Assembly (NCBI GenBank): GCA_964498075.1
Contig: CAZCGA010000075.1
Span: 1 to 30,387, forward strand
Origin: CAZCGA01 sp964498075
GTDB lineage: Bacteria; Desulfobacterota; Binatia; HRBIN30
Direction: 5' to 3'
DNA: 30,387 bases
The translations under genes and the position numbers were made by a program. Under the pieces are notes generated by a model. The model was not told the DNA's origin. It saw only the letters and a list, made by a program, of their open reading frames with translations, and did not search any database. This document shows positions 22,794-30,387 of this stretch, piece after piece (position 1 is the stretch's first letter; every line of letters starts with the position of its first letter).

Positions 22794-23501
22794 TTACCTC
22801 AGCTTGGCGTAAAAGGCCTCGATCCGCGCCGCGTTGGCCCCGACGTCGCCCTTGCCGTCGCGTGATTTGGAACGCATCTGCACGACGCTGCCGCCGTCCT
22901 GCGGCCGCACTTCGATCACGAAATCATCCTGGAAGCGGAACAGACGGGTCGTGTCCACACCTTCCAGGGCGTGCGCCGTCGCGTCGTTCCGGGTGATCTC
23001 CCACGTCGGCATTTGCCTGGCTGCGGCCTCGACGCGCTTGAAGGCGTCCTCGGGAGGGACCGCAAGCTGCAGCGGCGCCAGGTTGGGATAGCCCGCCCGT
23101 TGTTGTTCCGTAAACGATGCACCGGGGTAGCCCATGTCGCGCCCGCGGTTGCCCTCCAGCAAACCCGCCTTGACGAACTGCGGCGGGTGAGCGGTGTCGG
23201 TCGTGATGTCATTGATCTGCGGAACCTTCCGGCCTGGCAGGGCGGCGATCACGAAGACGACCGTGACGCCCGCACCGAGCGCAAGCCCCGTACCCGCACC
23301 GCCGCCGCGCAATGCCCCGATCACGCCGACAACCAAGGCCACGATTCCCAATAGTCCACCGAGGCCGAACAGCACAAACCCCACCATGGCCGGCACGATG
23401 CGGAAGTGCGCCAACAGCGGCCCCAAGACAAACGCCAGCGCTCCCGCACTTCCCAGCAGGAACGCCCACCGCGCCGCACCCGAAACGGCTTGCGCCATCA
23501 T
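22794..23501 (-). CDS. DUF1499 membrane protein
   Basis: A 235-aa protein. The N-terminal third has three hydrophobic segments (about 10-32, 37-61 and 66-88), and the rest (about 95-235) is a DUF1499 domain with typical DAFKRVEAAARQMPTWEI, DFVIEVRP and SVVQMRSKSRDGKGDVGANAARIEAFYAKL. The function of DUF1499 is unknown. It ends 27 bp from the converging oxidoreductase gene. GAGGAGG lies very close to two successive ATG codons (23501 and 23498); the second has the better spacing and either may be used. Confidence 0.85.
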   Translation of the reverse strand: MMAQAVSGAARWAFLLGSAGALAFVLGPLLAHFRIVPAMVGFVLFGLGGLLGIVALVVGVIGALRGGGAGTGLALGAGVTVVFVIAALPGRKVPQINDITTDTAHPPQFVKAGLLEGNRGRDMGYPGASFTEQQRAGYPNLAPLQLAVPPEDAFKRVEAAARQMPTWEITRNDATAHALEGVDTTRLFRFQDDFVIEVRPQDGGSVVQMRSKSRDGKGDVGANAARIEAFYAKLR

Positions 23502-23561
23502 GCACCTCCTCGTCAATTGGTGGCCTGTGCCTACAACGCCGGTTCAGTGGCTGTCAAACCA

Positions 23562-23590
23562 AAGACAGCGCCATCGCAATAGGCTATAGT
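23562..23590 (+). promoter_or_regulatory. Candidate promoter of the lipoprotein gene
   Basis: AAGACA (23562-23567) and TATAGT (23585-23590) are 17 bp apart. The -10 box is good and the -35 moderate. The predicted start of transcription falls on or beside the GTG start codon at 23597, which would make the mRNA leaderless. Confidence 0.4.
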
Positions 23591-23596
23591 GCGCCG

Positions 23597-24382
23597 GTGC
23601 GTTGGTTCTGTGTGCTGTTCGTGCTGCTTGCCGCCTGCACGTCGACGTGGGATCGCCATCGGTCCAAGCTGTACGAGCACGAAACGAACGGCCAGTACGC
23701 TGCGGCGCTCGGCGACGCCCAATGGCTGATCGACAACGCCTTTTACCAGGCGCCTCCGGCGCAGCAGACGCCGGCGGCGGAGGCCCGCCGGTATCTCCAC
23801 CTCGCCAGACTAGCAGCGCGTGCCGGCAACCCGCGGCTCGCCGTCGAAGCGCTACACCAAGCTCTGGCTGCCGATCCGCAGCAAGCGGCGGCGGTCCGCA
23901 CGCAGATCGAACGGCTGCCGCTGGACGCATCGGAGATTGATCGGCTGAAGCGCCAGTTCGCATGGGACATCAACGTGCTGGCACCGAGCGACGATACTCT
24001 CCTCGGGGCGCTGCGTGAGCACGAAGACTGCTGGTCCTATCGTGTCCGCGAAGTGCGCATCCGCCGCCGCCGCACGGTCAAAACCGCAGACGGCATGCAA
24101 AGGCAGCTCACTTACGACGCCCGATCGTGGGTTTTCGACGTCCGCTCCGGCCACTGGAATACCGAGGATGAGTGGCGGAGGGACGCCGGTACGGAAGTCG
24201 AGTTGGTGGACGGTCCCGCTCAACCCCGCTACCAGGCGCTGGAGGCCGCCGATCACCACTTCTACGCCGACGACCAAGTTCCACCCTGCCACCGCAGTGC
24301 CTGGCAGGGTCCGTATGACCCACGCGGCATCGTGTTCGTCGCGGTGCATTTGCCCCCAAGCCGACCCGAGTCTGCTCACTGA
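23597..24382 (+). CDS. Lipoprotein with TPR-like N-terminal region
   Basis: A 261-aa protein beginning with a short lipoprotein signal: basic Arg, then WFCVLFVLLAAC with lipobox LAAC (Cys at residue 13). Residues about 20-100 are helical and TPR-like (YAAALGDAQWLIDNAFY, LHLARLAARAGNPRLAVEAL). The C-terminal half is mixed strand with many Trp, Arg and His residues and no family I recognise. Asp is absent after the lipobox Cys (Thr-Ser follow), which favours outer-membrane sorting. The GTG start is inferred from the lipobox position; there is no ribosome site, and a -10-like box lies 7 nt upstream. The frame is open to 23312, but that region is antisense to the DUF1499 gene. Confidence 0.75.
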   Translation: MRWFCVLFVLLAACTSTWDRHRSKLYEHETNGQYAAALGDAQWLIDNAFYQAPPAQQTPAAEARRYLHLARLAARAGNPRLAVEALHQALAADPQQAAAVRTQIERLPLDASEIDRLKRQFAWDINVLAPSDDTLLGALREHEDCWSYRVREVRIRRRRTVKTADGMQRQLTYDARSWVFDVRSGHWNTEDEWRRDAGTEVELVDGPAQPRYQALEAADHHFYADDQVPPCHRSAWQGPYDPRGIVFVAVHLPPSRPESAH

Positions 24383-24502
24383 AGGTTTTCGTTGCCATAC
24401 GGTGCAGCGGGCGGTATTGTTGGAGTACAGCCTCTGATCCCTGTGGTGGGGTGCAGAAAATCTCGGGGCGGGACGTGAGCCGCACGGCTTCCAGCGCTCA
24501 CG

Positions 24503-24982
24503 ATGCAGCGGCTGGTTTGCATGAATCGGCAGTCGAAACATCAAGCAGCGCGCACGTCGATCGCAGGTCGCTTGCGCCGCATGGGCTTCGACGTGCGGGC
24601 GGTGGCGCGCAACGGTAAGTTTGACCTCCTGGTGAACAGCCACGCTCGGGTGGCGCTCCGCGTCGCTTTCCCCGGCCGCTACGCGCACACCGTCAAAGTC
24701 AACGGCCGGCGCTATGCCTACAACTACCAAAGTTGGAACTTCAACTTCCATCGTCACGGACGCTGGGAGCGCAAGTACTGCGACGTGTTCGTCTGTGTCG
24801 CCAAGCAGCGCCGGGCGGCGGATGAGATCTTCGTGATTCCTGCGACGGAGGTCACCGGCCCGACGTTCAGTCTCCACGGCGCTGGCAAGCCGTATCGCGG
24901 CCGCTACGCCGCCTACCGCAATCGCTGGAGCGTCTTTGCCAAGCTCGCCCCACGGGTCGAGACCGGCTCGCAGGTCGCGTAG
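24503..24982 (+). CDS. PD-(D/E)XK nuclease-like fold protein lacking the expected ExK
   Basis: A 159-aa protein with the outline of small restriction-endonuclease-like proteins: an N-terminal helix (AARTSIAGRLRRMGFDVRAV), a strand with Asp41 (KFDLLV), a second strand (VALRVAF, 50-56), WNFNFHRHGRWERKYCDVFV (78-97) and IFVIPATEV (109-117). In active members the second strand carries E-x-K; here the corresponding ALRV has neither residue. It may be a non-catalytic DNA-binding relative or a decayed nuclease. The family guess is from pattern only. The start is uncertain: ATG at 24503 or 24521, neither with a ribosome site. Confidence 0.55.
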   Translation: MQRLVCMNRQSKHQAARTSIAGRLRRMGFDVRAVARNGKFDLLVNSHARVALRVAFPGRYAHTVKVNGRRYAYNYQSWNFNFHRHGRWERKYCDVFVCVAKQRRAADEIFVIPATEVTGPTFSLHGAGKPYRGRYAAYRNRWSVFAKLAPRVETGSQVA

Positions 24983-25004
24983 GGAAGCGGGCGCAAGAAC
25001 CTAC

Positions 25005-25490
25005 TCAATCTCGGTAATTCAGGAACTGCAGCGGCAGATCGAGCTCCTGTGCCTTCAGGAGCTCGATCACCGCTTGCAGATCGTCTCTCTTCTTGCCGCT
25101 GACCCGCACCTGGTCGGCTTGAATCTGCGCCTGCACCTTGAGCTTGCGGTCCTTGATCAGCTTCACGATGTGCCGCGCCTTGTCCGTGTCGATCCCTTGC
25201 TGCACGGTGATCGTTTGCTTGGCCAGCCCGCCGGCGGCCGGCTCGATCTTGCCGTACACCAGCGCCTTGAGGGAGACCCCACGCCGCACCAACTTGGACT
25301 GCAAGACGTCGACGACTGCCTTGACCTTGAACTCGTCGTCCGAGACGATGTGGAGCGCGTTTTCTTCTTCACGGATCTCCGTCTTCGTCCCCTTGAAGTC
25401 GTAGCGCTGGCCGACTTCCTTGCGGGTTTGGTTCACCGCGTTATCGACTTCCTGCGGGTCCACTTTCGAAACCACGTCGAACGACGGCAT
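25005..25490 (-). CDS. yajQ: YajQ family nucleotide-binding protein
   Basis: A 161-aa YajQ protein: MPSFDVVSKVDPQEVDNAVN, QRYDFKGTKTEI, DEFKVKAVVDVLQSKLVRRG, KQTITVQQGIDTDKARHIVK and the C-terminal KKRDDLQAVIELLKAQELDL. It has two ferredoxin-like domains. Members bind nucleic acids or nucleotides, and a Xanthomonas relative binds cyclic di-GMP. The length and both ends match the family exactly. GAGG lies before the ATG, 10 bp after the lolA stop, so it is the last gene of the rnj-ftsK-lolA-yajQ run. It converges with the nuclease-like gene, 22 bp apart. Confidence 0.96.
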   Translation of the reverse strand: MPSFDVVSKVDPQEVDNAVNQTRKEVGQRYDFKGTKTEIREEENALHIVSDDEFKVKAVVDVLQSKLVRRGVSLKALVYGKIEPAAGGLAKQTITVQQGIDTDKARHIVKLIKDRKLKVQAQIQADQVRVSGKKRDDLQAVIELLKAQELDLPLQFLNYRD

Positions 25491-25500
25491 CGCGAACCTC

Positions 25501-26163
25501 TCACGGCCCGAGCGGTGCGGTAATCACATCGACACCGGGCGGCACCTGGAATACGAAGCGATCGTCGGGCACGCCGACATTCTGTTGCACCCGATCAAAG
25601 TGCAGGTGGCTGACGTTGCCGAGCGGGTCGTGAATCTCGGCGCCGTAAATGGTGCCGGTGTCGCGGCCGACCTCCAGCCGCAGCCGCCCGACGCTTTGGC
25701 TGTCACGACGCGGGAGCAGCATCAAGTAGAGACGCTGCCCATCCGGGCTTTCCCCGTCGAGGCTCACCTCGAAGTCTTCATCGATGTGTCCGACTCCGGT
25801 GAGGAAGGAAATCGGCGTACTGCCTTTGAACGCGGCGTCGAACGGCGTCTTGAGGACCTGCTGCTCCTTTGGTTGATAGAGCCACAACGTCTTTCCGTCG
25901 GCGACGATCACTTGCGGGTCGCCCTGGGTCAGCTCCCAGCGCATCTTGCCGGGTTTCTTGAAGGCCACTGTCCCCTGCGCGGTCGTGGTCTTCCCCATGC
26001 TGGTGATGGTCATCTCCTGCCGCACGTCGGCCGTGAAGTCGGTGGTTGCGTCGTAGCGCGCTTGCACCTTGCGGACGATCTCCTTCACGTCGAGCGCCCC
26101 CGCGACGCCGCGAGGGACCACGGCGGCGAGCAGCGCACACAGCCATAGCGCGCGAGTACGCAT
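25501..26163 (-). CDS. lolA: Outer-membrane lipoprotein carrier protein LolA
   Basis: A 220-aa periplasmic protein with a signal peptide (MRTRALWLCALLAAVVPRGV, cleavage near VAG-A) and the LolA pattern: VQARYDATTDFTADVRQEMT, GTVAFKKPGKMRWELTQGDP, VIVADGKTLWLYQPKEQQV and a C-terminal RFVFQVPPGVDVI. LolA carries lipoproteins from the LolCDE transporter to the outer membrane, so the organism has an outer membrane. The start ATG overlaps the ftsK stop by 1 nt (TGATG). The ftsK-lolA order is common in proteobacteria. Confidence 0.95.
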   Translation of the reverse strand: MRTRALWLCALLAAVVPRGVAGALDVKEIVRKVQARYDATTDFTADVRQEMTITSMGKTTTAQGTVAFKKPGKMRWELTQGDPQVIVADGKTLWLYQPKEQQVLKTPFDAAFKGSTPISFLTGVGHIDEDFEVSLDGESPDGQRLYLMLLPRRDSQSVGRLRLEVGRDTGTIYGAEIHDPLGNVSHLHFDRVQQNVGVPDDRFVFQVPPGVDVITAPLGP

Positions 26164-28373
26164 CAGCCGCCGATGGGTTGCGCCAGCACCTCGCGTGGCC
26201 TCCCGCCTTCGCTCGTGCTGACGACGCCTTCACGCTCCATGCGCTCGATCATGCGTGCGGCGCGGTTGTACCCCACCCGCAGGCGTCGCTGCACCCACGA
26301 GATCGAGGCTTGTCGGCTTTCGGTGACCAATCGCACGGCTTGATCGTACATCACATCGTCGTAGCCATCATCCTGCAGCCTCCCATCCTCGTCGGCATCG
26401 TCGTCCTCCAGCAGATCGAGGGCATATTGCGGACGGGCTTGCTGCTTGGCGAAGTCCGTCACCTTGCGGATCTCCGCCTCGGACACGAAGGCGCCGTGCA
26501 GGCGCTGCACGCGCGCCGTACCGGGCGGCAGGTACAGCATGTCGCCCCCGCCCAATAAGCGCTCGGCGCCGATGCAGTCGAGGATGGTGCGCGAATCGAC
26601 GCGCGCCGTGACCTGAAACGAGATGCGGGCAGGGAAGTTCGCCTTGATCAGGCCGGTGATCACGTCGACGGACGGGCGCTGCGTCGCCAGGATCAGATGC
26701 ATGCCCGCCGCCCGCGCCTTCTGTGCGAGACGGGTGATCGACTCCTCGACGTCACGGCCGACCGTCATCATCAGGTCCGCCAGCTCGTCGATGATGATCA
26801 CGATCTTGGGCAAGTGCTCATGCCGGATGCCGGCCGGCAGCGGCGCCGGCGGTTCGGCGTCGACCACCTCGGTCAGCTCGATCACCCCCGCCTGGCGCTC
26901 CTCCTCATCGCGTTCCAGCATGCGGTTGTAGTTGTCGATGTGGCGCACCCCCATTTCCTTGAGCGTTCGATAGCGCTCGTCCATCTGCTGGACGAGATTC
27001 TTGAGCACCACCACCGCCTTCTTGGGATCGGTCACCACCGGGACGAGCAGATGCGGCAGCTCTTCGTACAACGACAGCTCGAGCATTTTCAGATCGATCA
27101 TCACGAAGCGGACGTCGCGGGGCGACGACTTGAAGAGGATGCTCATGATCATGGCGTTGAGCGACACGGACTTCCCGGTGCCGGTGGCACCGGCGAGCAG
27201 CAGATGCGGCATGCGCGCCAGATCCGCCGCCACCGGATGGCCGACACTGTCTTTCCCCAAAGCGATCGTCAGCGTTGACTGAGATTGCACGAACGCCTCG
27301 CTCTCGACGATCTCCTGCAAGTACACGTGCTCGCGCTTCGCGTTGGCGACCTCGATACCCACAACGGCCTTGCCGGGGATCGGCGCCAGGATGCGGACGC
27401 TCATCGCGCGCAGCGCCATGGCGAGATCGTCCTGCAGGGTGACGATGCGGTTCACCTTCACGCCCGGGGCCGGCTCGATCTCGAAAGTCGTGATCACCGG
27501 ACCGGGCCGCACCGCCACCACTTTTCCCTCGATGCCGAAGTTCGCCAGCTTGGCTTCGAGAATCTCGGAGCTCTTGCGCAGCGCTTCTTCGTCCACCCGG
27601 ACGACGCTGTGCCGCGGCGGATCCAACAGGCCCAACGGCGGGGTCTGGTAGCCCTCGCTGGGAAAGGGCAGCTCTTCCTGCCTCGCCTTCCGCCGGCCCT
27701 TCTTCTCCAGGGCCACGGCGTCTTCTCCGAGAACGATCACTGGCCCGGAAGTATCCGCGGTGGATTCTCGCTTGCGGTTCACCGTTGGCCGAGCCGGTGG
27801 TGACTTGGCTTGGCGCCGCGCGCGCCAGCGCGCGACGGCCCGTCGCCCGCCGCCGGCCACCACCACGCCACCGGCGCGCAAGGAGGAACCAGTCGCGAAC
27901 ATCAAAGCCAGCAGGAGCAACGCGCCGGCGATGACGTAGGCACCGGCGCCGCCGCAGGCCTCGCGCAGCAGGCTGCCGAGGAAGCCGCCGAACCAGCCGC
28001 CGGCGTGCACCACTTCGTTGCCGTGCAGCGCCAACCCCAACATCACGGCCAGGCTCAACAGCAGCGTGCCGCCCGCCAGCACGCGGGTGACCGACAGCTC
28101 GTCGAGGCGCGAGCGGAACAGGCGCGTGCCCAACGCCGCCAGCATTACAGGCAGCAGATAGACGGCGAGACCGAACGCCTGGATCAAGACACTCGACAGC
28201 CCGTAGCCCACGGGCCCGCCGAGGTTCACTTTCGTCTGGCCGTGCTGAAAGGACAGGAAGCTGACCAGCGTGAAGAGCGCGGCGGCCCAGGTTACCACGC
28301 CGGCCACTTCGTTCAGCAGCTGTGACGCTCCGCGCTCGTCCGCTTGCTTCGTTGCGGCGCGACTTCTTGCCAC
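26163..28373 (-). CDS. ftsK: DNA translocase FtsK/SpoIIIE
   Basis: A 736-aa FtsK. The N-terminus has four hydrophobic segments (about 23-44, 57-82, 97-116 and 144-162), followed by a short basic/Pro linker (175-240), the alpha/beta motor with Walker A GATGTGKS (395-402) and Walker B IVIIIDELADLM, and a C-terminal gamma winged-helix domain (about 665-730, ISWVQRRLRVGYNRAARMIE) that reads KOPS-like sites. It pumps chromosome ends to the septum and activates XerCD. The short linker is usual outside the enterobacteria. The GTG start has GGAG 9 nt upstream and lies 1 nt after the rnj stop. Confidence 0.96.
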   Translation of the reverse strand: MARSRAATKQADERGASQLLNEVAGVVTWAAALFTLVSFLSFQHGQTKVNLGGPVGYGLSSVLIQAFGLAVYLLPVMLAALGTRLFRSRLDELSVTRVLAGGTLLLSLAVMLGLALHGNEVVHAGGWFGGFLGSLLREACGGAGAYVIAGALLLLALMFATGSSLRAGGVVVAGGGRRAVARWRARRQAKSPPARPTVNRKRESTADTSGPVIVLGEDAVALEKKGRRKARQEELPFPSEGYQTPPLGLLDPPRHSVVRVDEEALRKSSEILEAKLANFGIEGKVVAVRPGPVITTFEIEPAPGVKVNRIVTLQDDLAMALRAMSVRILAPIPGKAVVGIEVANAKREHVYLQEIVESEAFVQSQSTLTIALGKDSVGHPVAADLARMPHLLLAGATGTGKSVSLNAMIMSILFKSSPRDVRFVMIDLKMLELSLYEELPHLLVPVVTDPKKAVVVLKNLVQQMDERYRTLKEMGVRHIDNYNRMLERDEEERQAGVIELTEVVDAEPPAPLPAGIRHEHLPKIVIIIDELADLMMTVGRDVEESITRLAQKARAAGMHLILATQRPSVDVITGLIKANFPARISFQVTARVDSRTILDCIGAERLLGGGDMLYLPPGTARVQRLHGAFVSEAEIRKVTDFAKQQARPQYALDLLEDDDADEDGRLQDDGYDDVMYDQAVRLVTESRQASISWVQRRLRVGYNRAARMIERMEREGVVSTSEGGRPREVLAQPIGG

Positions 28374-28374
28374 C

Positions 28375-30051
28375 CTACATCTCCATGATGAACGGGACGA
28401 TCACCGGGCGTCGTTCCAACGTGCGCGCAAAGAACCGCTTCAGCGCCTTGCGCACCTCCTCTTTGACCTCCATCGAGTCGGTGCGCGACTCCGCGGTGAG
28501 CTGCTGCAGCGTTTCGAGCACGACGCTCTTGGCGCTGTTCAGATACGCTTGGCCCTCCTGCTCGATGATGAAGCCACGCGACACCAGATCGGGCCCTGCG
28601 ATCAGCTCGCCGCTTTGCTGATCGATGGCGAGGATGGCCAGCACCAAGCCGTCCGACGACAGATGGCGGCGGTCGCGTAGCACGACGTCTTCGACGTCGC
28701 CGATGCCCTTGCCGTCGACGAACACCCGGCCGGCGTGGATCGGCTCGGCGACCCGCGCGCCGTCGGCGTCGAGCTCGAGGACGTGGCCGTCTTCGAGCAA
28801 GAAGGTGCGCTCGGGCGCGATGCCGACCGACTGGGCCAGGCCCCGGTGGCGCACGAGATGCCGGTACTCGCCGTGCACCGGGACGAAGTACCGCGGCCGC
28901 ACCAGCTGCAGCAGCAACTTGAGCTCTTCCTGGCTGGCGTGCCCGGAGACGTGCACGGCGTCACTGCCGGAGTGATGCACCTTCGCACCGCGCCGGTAGA
29001 TGTGGTTGATCATGTTGCTGATCGACTTCTCGTTGCCCGGGATGATGCGCGACGACAGGATGACCGCGTCGTCGGGCTCCATGTGCACCTGGGCGTGATC
29101 TCCCACCGCGATGCGGATCAAGGCCGACAGCGGCTCTCCCTGACTCCCCGTCGTCAGCAGCGTCACGTTGCTCGGCGCCAGGTCCTTCAGGCTCGTGGAG
29201 TCGGCGAACAGCGACAGCGGGTACTCCAGGTAGCCCAGCTGTGAGGCGATCTTGATGCTGGTGTTCAAGCTGCGCCCGACGGTGACGACGGTGCGGCCGT
29301 GCTGCAGCGACAGCTCCAGCACCTGGGCGAGTCGGTGGATATGCGACGAGAACGTCGAGAAGAAGATCTTGCCCGGAGTCTCCCTGAAGATGCGGTCGAG
29401 ATCATCCCGCACCGAGCGCTCGGAGGGCGTATAGCCTGCGCGCTCGGCGTTGGTCGAATCGGACAGCAGCAGCAAGACGCCGCGGCTGGCGTAGTCAGCC
29501 AAGCACGCCAGGTCGGACGCCACGCCGTCGATCGGCGTCTGATCGAGCTTGAAGTCGCCACTGTGGATGACCGTTCCCAGCGGGGTGGTGATGGCGAGCG
29601 CCACGGCGTCGACGATCGAGTGGGTCATGTGCACCGCTTCGATCGCAAACGGGCCCAGCTGCCACGGCCGCCGCGGCCGGAACACCTCGAGCCGGGTGTC
29701 GTCGACCAGGTTGTGCTCGCGCAGCCGTTCGGTGATCAAGCCGGCGGCCATGGGCGTGGCGTAGACCGGCGCCGGCACGTCGCGCAGCACGTAGGGCAGC
29801 GCGCCGATGTGATCCTCATGGCCGTGTGTGATGACGAAGCCGAGGAAGCGGTCGCCCAGCCGCTGCAGATAGCTCAGATCAGGGATGACCAGATCGATCC
29901 CGAGCATGTGGAGCTCGGGAAACATCAAGCCGCAGTCGATGGCGATCGCGGCGTCGCCATACTCGAGGACCAGGCAATTCAGTCCGATTTCGCCCAGCCC
30001 GCCCAACGGGATGACGCGCAGCGGCCCGCTGCCGTTAGGAGTGCCGGACAC
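28375..30051 (-). CDS. rnj: Ribonuclease J
   Basis: A 558-aa metallo-beta-lactamase/beta-CASP RNase. Motifs are THGHEDH (75-81), the metal ligands in HSGDFKLDQTP, LLSDSTNAERAG, TTGSQGEPLSAL (beta-CASP), and HVSGHASQEELKLLLQLVRP with VPVHGEYRHL. The C-terminal domain (about 450-558) ends in KRFFARTLERRPVIVPFIMEM. RNase J cuts RNA endonucleolytically and from the 5' end and is common in Firmicutes, Actinobacteria, Cyanobacteria and some deltaproteobacteria. The start is a GTG with GAGG 8 nt upstream. It is the first gene of the rnj-ftsK-lolA-yajQ run. Confidence 0.96.
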   Translation of the reverse strand: MSGTPNGSGPLRVIPLGGLGEIGLNCLVLEYGDAAIAIDCGLMFPELHMLGIDLVIPDLSYLQRLGDRFLGFVITHGHEDHIGALPYVLRDVPAPVYATPMAAGLITERLREHNLVDDTRLEVFRPRRPWQLGPFAIEAVHMTHSIVDAVALAITTPLGTVIHSGDFKLDQTPIDGVASDLACLADYASRGVLLLLSDSTNAERAGYTPSERSVRDDLDRIFRETPGKIFFSTFSSHIHRLAQVLELSLQHGRTVVTVGRSLNTSIKIASQLGYLEYPLSLFADSTSLKDLAPSNVTLLTTGSQGEPLSALIRIAVGDHAQVHMEPDDAVILSSRIIPGNEKSISNMINHIYRRGAKVHHSGSDAVHVSGHASQEELKLLLQLVRPRYFVPVHGEYRHLVRHRGLAQSVGIAPERTFLLEDGHVLELDADGARVAEPIHAGRVFVDGKGIGDVEDVVLRDRRHLSSDGLVLAILAIDQQSGELIAGPDLVSRGFIIEQEGQAYLNSAKSVVLETLQQLTAESRTDSMEVKEEVRKALKRFFARTLERRPVIVPFIMEM

Positions 30052-30154
30052 GACGGAACCTCAGACTGTTGGTGGAGAGCGCGCCAATGCGCACGAATCG
30101 TTGATGAGGAGCGCCACGCACCTCAGCCTCCACAGCACCGCACAACACCGGCGG

Positions 30155-30184
30155 ATGATAGCGGTCCGTAGTCCGCCGAGTCAA
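30155..30184 (-). promoter_or_regulatory. Sigma-70-type promoter of rnj operon
   Basis: On the minus strand TTGACT (30184-30179) and TATCAT (30160-30155) are separated by 18 bp. Both are close to consensus. Transcription would start near 30148, giving the rnj mRNA a leader of about 97 nt. It faces away from the hsdM gene. Confidence 0.65.
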
Positions 30185-30209
30185 CGCGTCGCCGGCGCTC
30201 GCCCATCTC

Positions 30210-30239
30210 TTGACGGCATCGGAGGCAGACGCGCATAAC
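30210..30239 (+). promoter_or_regulatory. Candidate promoter of the hsdM gene
   Basis: TTGACG (30210-30215) and CATAAC (30234-30239) are 18 bp apart. The start of transcription would be near 30246, about 20 nt before the hsdM ATG, just leaving room for its AAGGAG ribosome site. It lies back to back with the rnj promoter, 26 bp between the two -35 boxes. Confidence 0.45.
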
Positions 30240-30266
30240 TCGGCGGGGCCGTAAGGAGCGCAAGCA

Positions 30267-30387
30267 ATGCCGAAACAGAGAAGAACTGCCGAGCAGGGCA
30301 CGGCAGCCAACGTTGGCTACGAAGCCGAGCTGTGGCAGATGGCCGACGCGCTGCGCGGCAGCATGGACGCCGCCGAGTACAAGCACG
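30267..30387 (+). CDS. hsdM: Type I restriction-modification DNA methyltransferase subunit HsdM (N-terminus, cut by the window)
   Basis: Only the first 40 codons are present: MPKQRRTAEQ..NVGYEAELWQMADALRGSMDAAEYKH. The segment ELWQMADALRGSMDAAEYKH is a hallmark of the HsdM N-terminal helical domain, which precedes the N6-adenine methylase domain. HsdM works with HsdS (specificity) and HsdR (restriction), expected beyond the window edge. The ATG has AAGGAG 10 nt upstream (GTAAGGAGCGCAAGCAATG). It points away from the rnj operon. Confidence 0.85.
   Translation, partial: MPKQRRTAEQGTAANVGYEAELWQMADALRGSMDAAEYKH

Noticed and set aside
24383..24502. Possible structured RNA or riboswitch before the nuclease-like gene
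   Set aside because: Only a 7-bp hairpin is visible; no conserved riboswitch core could be recognised.
1..30387. CRISPR array, tRNA, rRNA or insertion sequence
   Set aside because: No regularly spaced repeats, no tRNA-like clover leaf, no rRNA signature and no transposase frame were seen on reading both strands.

Overview
The window is dense, high-GC bacterial chromosomal DNA. The gene set (acyl-CoA dehydrogenase, a DUF35/thiolase-like pair, an F420-type luciferase-like oxidoreductase, an imuA-imuB-dnaE2 cassette, and RNase J next to FtsK and LolA) fits a Gram-negative soil or sediment bacterium of the deltaproteobacterial or Binatota type. That placement is an inference from gene content; there is no rRNA or marker tree here. 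I saw no tRNA, rRNA, CRISPR array, transposase or phage gene.

Left part (1-6600), nearly all on the minus strand, is accessory. Positions 15-1384 hold small toxin-antitoxin-like genes: DUF2283, a HEPN protein, a minimal nucleotidyltransferase (MNT) and a DUF433 antitoxin. The DUF433 gene overlaps a 21-codon stub resembling the start of its usual DUF5615 partner, and that stub runs in frame into the MNT gene. This looks like a toxin-antitoxin operon in which one toxin was replaced by an MNT-HEPN pair. Positions 1548-6188 hold a five-gene operon: an unknown 110-aa protein, a TerY-like vWA protein, a PP2C-like phosphatase, a membrane-anchored kinase with coiled coils and a helix-hairpin-helix, and a DUF4236 protein. 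It resembles the vWA/phosphatase/kinase signalling triads known from tellurium-resistance-type systems, but no TerC, TerD or TerZ gene is visible. A perfect 19-bp tandem repeat sits in its promoter region. A cold-shock protein gene with a clear terminator follows.

The middle (6900-16740) has an acyl-CoA dehydrogenase and an alpha/beta hydrolase on the plus strand, then a minus-strand methyltransferase and CTP-synthase-like amidotransferase pair, a possible 35-aa membrane protein, and the translesion mutasome operon imuA-imuB-dnaE2. The dnaE2 gene contains several in-frame, repeat-derived insertions, one of them a 77-bp palindromic element, and its PHP domain has lost expected metal-binding histidines.

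The right part (17095-30387) has a DUF35 and thiolase-like pair whose expected catalytic Cys is Ser, a secreted Cys-rich SGNH hydrolase, a shortened PaaK-like protein, thiD with an overlapping LLM-class oxidoreductase, a DUF1499 membrane protein, a lipoprotein, and a degenerate nuclease-fold protein. A housekeeping block follows (RNase J, FtsK, LolA, YajQ, all minus strand). The first 40 codons of a type I restriction-modification hsdM gene start divergently at the right edge.
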